A DNA stretch of 14,951 nt from DASSBR01 sp035708085 (GTDB lineage: Bacteria; Pseudomonadota; Gammaproteobacteria; Natronospirales; DASSBR01). The notes beneath the pieces are model-generated. The model made no database searches, was not told the DNA's origin, and worked only from the letters and a program-made list of their open reading frames with translations. The translations under genes were made by a program, and so were the position numbers. This document shows positions 14,923-14,951 of this stretch, one piece after another. Location: positions 1-14,951 of the forward strand of contig DASSTE010000024.1 of assembly GCA_035708085.1 (NCBI GenBank), read 5' to 3'. The first letter of the stretch is position 1. Every line of letters begins with the position of its first letter.

Positions 14923-14951
14923 TTCCCCCACCGGCCCGCCCGGTGCCGAAT
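14920..14951 (-). CDS. Possible last codons of a converging gene (very tentative)
   Basis: On the reverse strand one frame entering from the right edge reads SAPGGPVGE and then TAG at 14922-14920, exactly where the heptamer array begins. Only about ten codons are visible, so neither coding nature nor family can be judged. A second frame reads through the array edge and ends at an AGT CGC TAG, the same SR-stop as hldD. Either could be chance. Confidence 0.15.
   Translation of the reverse strand, partial: SAPGGPVGE
14929..14945. other. Short GC-rich dyad at the right edge
   Basis: CACCGG-CCCGC-CCGGTG has perfect 6-bp arms and a 5-base centre. No T-run follows on either strand, so it does not look like a typical intrinsic terminator. 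It could be part of the end of a converging gene or a structural element. Confidence 0.35.

Overview
The window looks like ordinary chromosome from a high-GC Gram-negative proteobacterium. Three things point there: a type IV pilus alignment cluster with an outer-membrane secretin, heptose (LPS) biosynthesis, and GlnE-type control of glutamine synthetase. The gene order pilMNOPQ-aroK-aroB-hemE and the style of HemE favour Betaproteobacteria; a related gammaproteobacterium is not excluded. Every gene has well-conserved catalytic motifs and none is clearly broken.

Left half, minus strand (about 8220 down to 1). This is one co-directional run of nine genes: pilM, pilN, pilO, pilP, pilQ, aroK, aroB, hemE and a DUF445 membrane-protein gene that leaves the window at base 1. 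pilN/pilO, pilO/pilP and pilP/pilQ overlap by 4 bp (ATGA), and the remaining gaps are 3 to 51 bp, so one long operon is likely. PilM, PilN, PilO and PilP form the inner-membrane and periplasmic alignment complex that connects the pilus motor to the PilQ secretin. AroK and AroB are shikimate-pathway enzymes and HemE belongs to tetrapyrrole synthesis. aroB, aroK and pilM start with GTG.

Centre (8215-8469). This 255-bp divergent control region separates pilM from mrcA. It holds a sigma70-like promoter for each direction and two short dyads: CGACAC-N5-GTGTCG at the predicted pilM transcript start, and CTAGC-N5-GCTAG over the mrcA -35 position.

Right half, plus strand (8470 to 14785). mrcA (class A PBP1A) is followed directly by glnE, the bifunctional glutamine synthetase adenylyltransferase/deadenylylase, and then hldD (ADP-heptose epimerase). 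glnE has no in-frame ATG or GTG near its expected start. hldD has a perfect extended -10 motif overlapping the glnE stop codon, with room for almost no leader.

Right edge (14786-14951). A tandem array of a 7-bp unit, GACTAGC, has ten full copies plus a partial one. A degenerate cluster in the opposite orientation begins inside the hldD stop region. A short GC-rich dyad follows, and a converging gene may end at the array.

I did not find a new multi-gene system. The observations most worth following are regulatory or repeat-related: the CTAG heptamer family, the 16-bp repeat shared by the hemE/DUF445 and mrcA/glnE junctions, the glnE start, and the possible leaderless hldD transcript.
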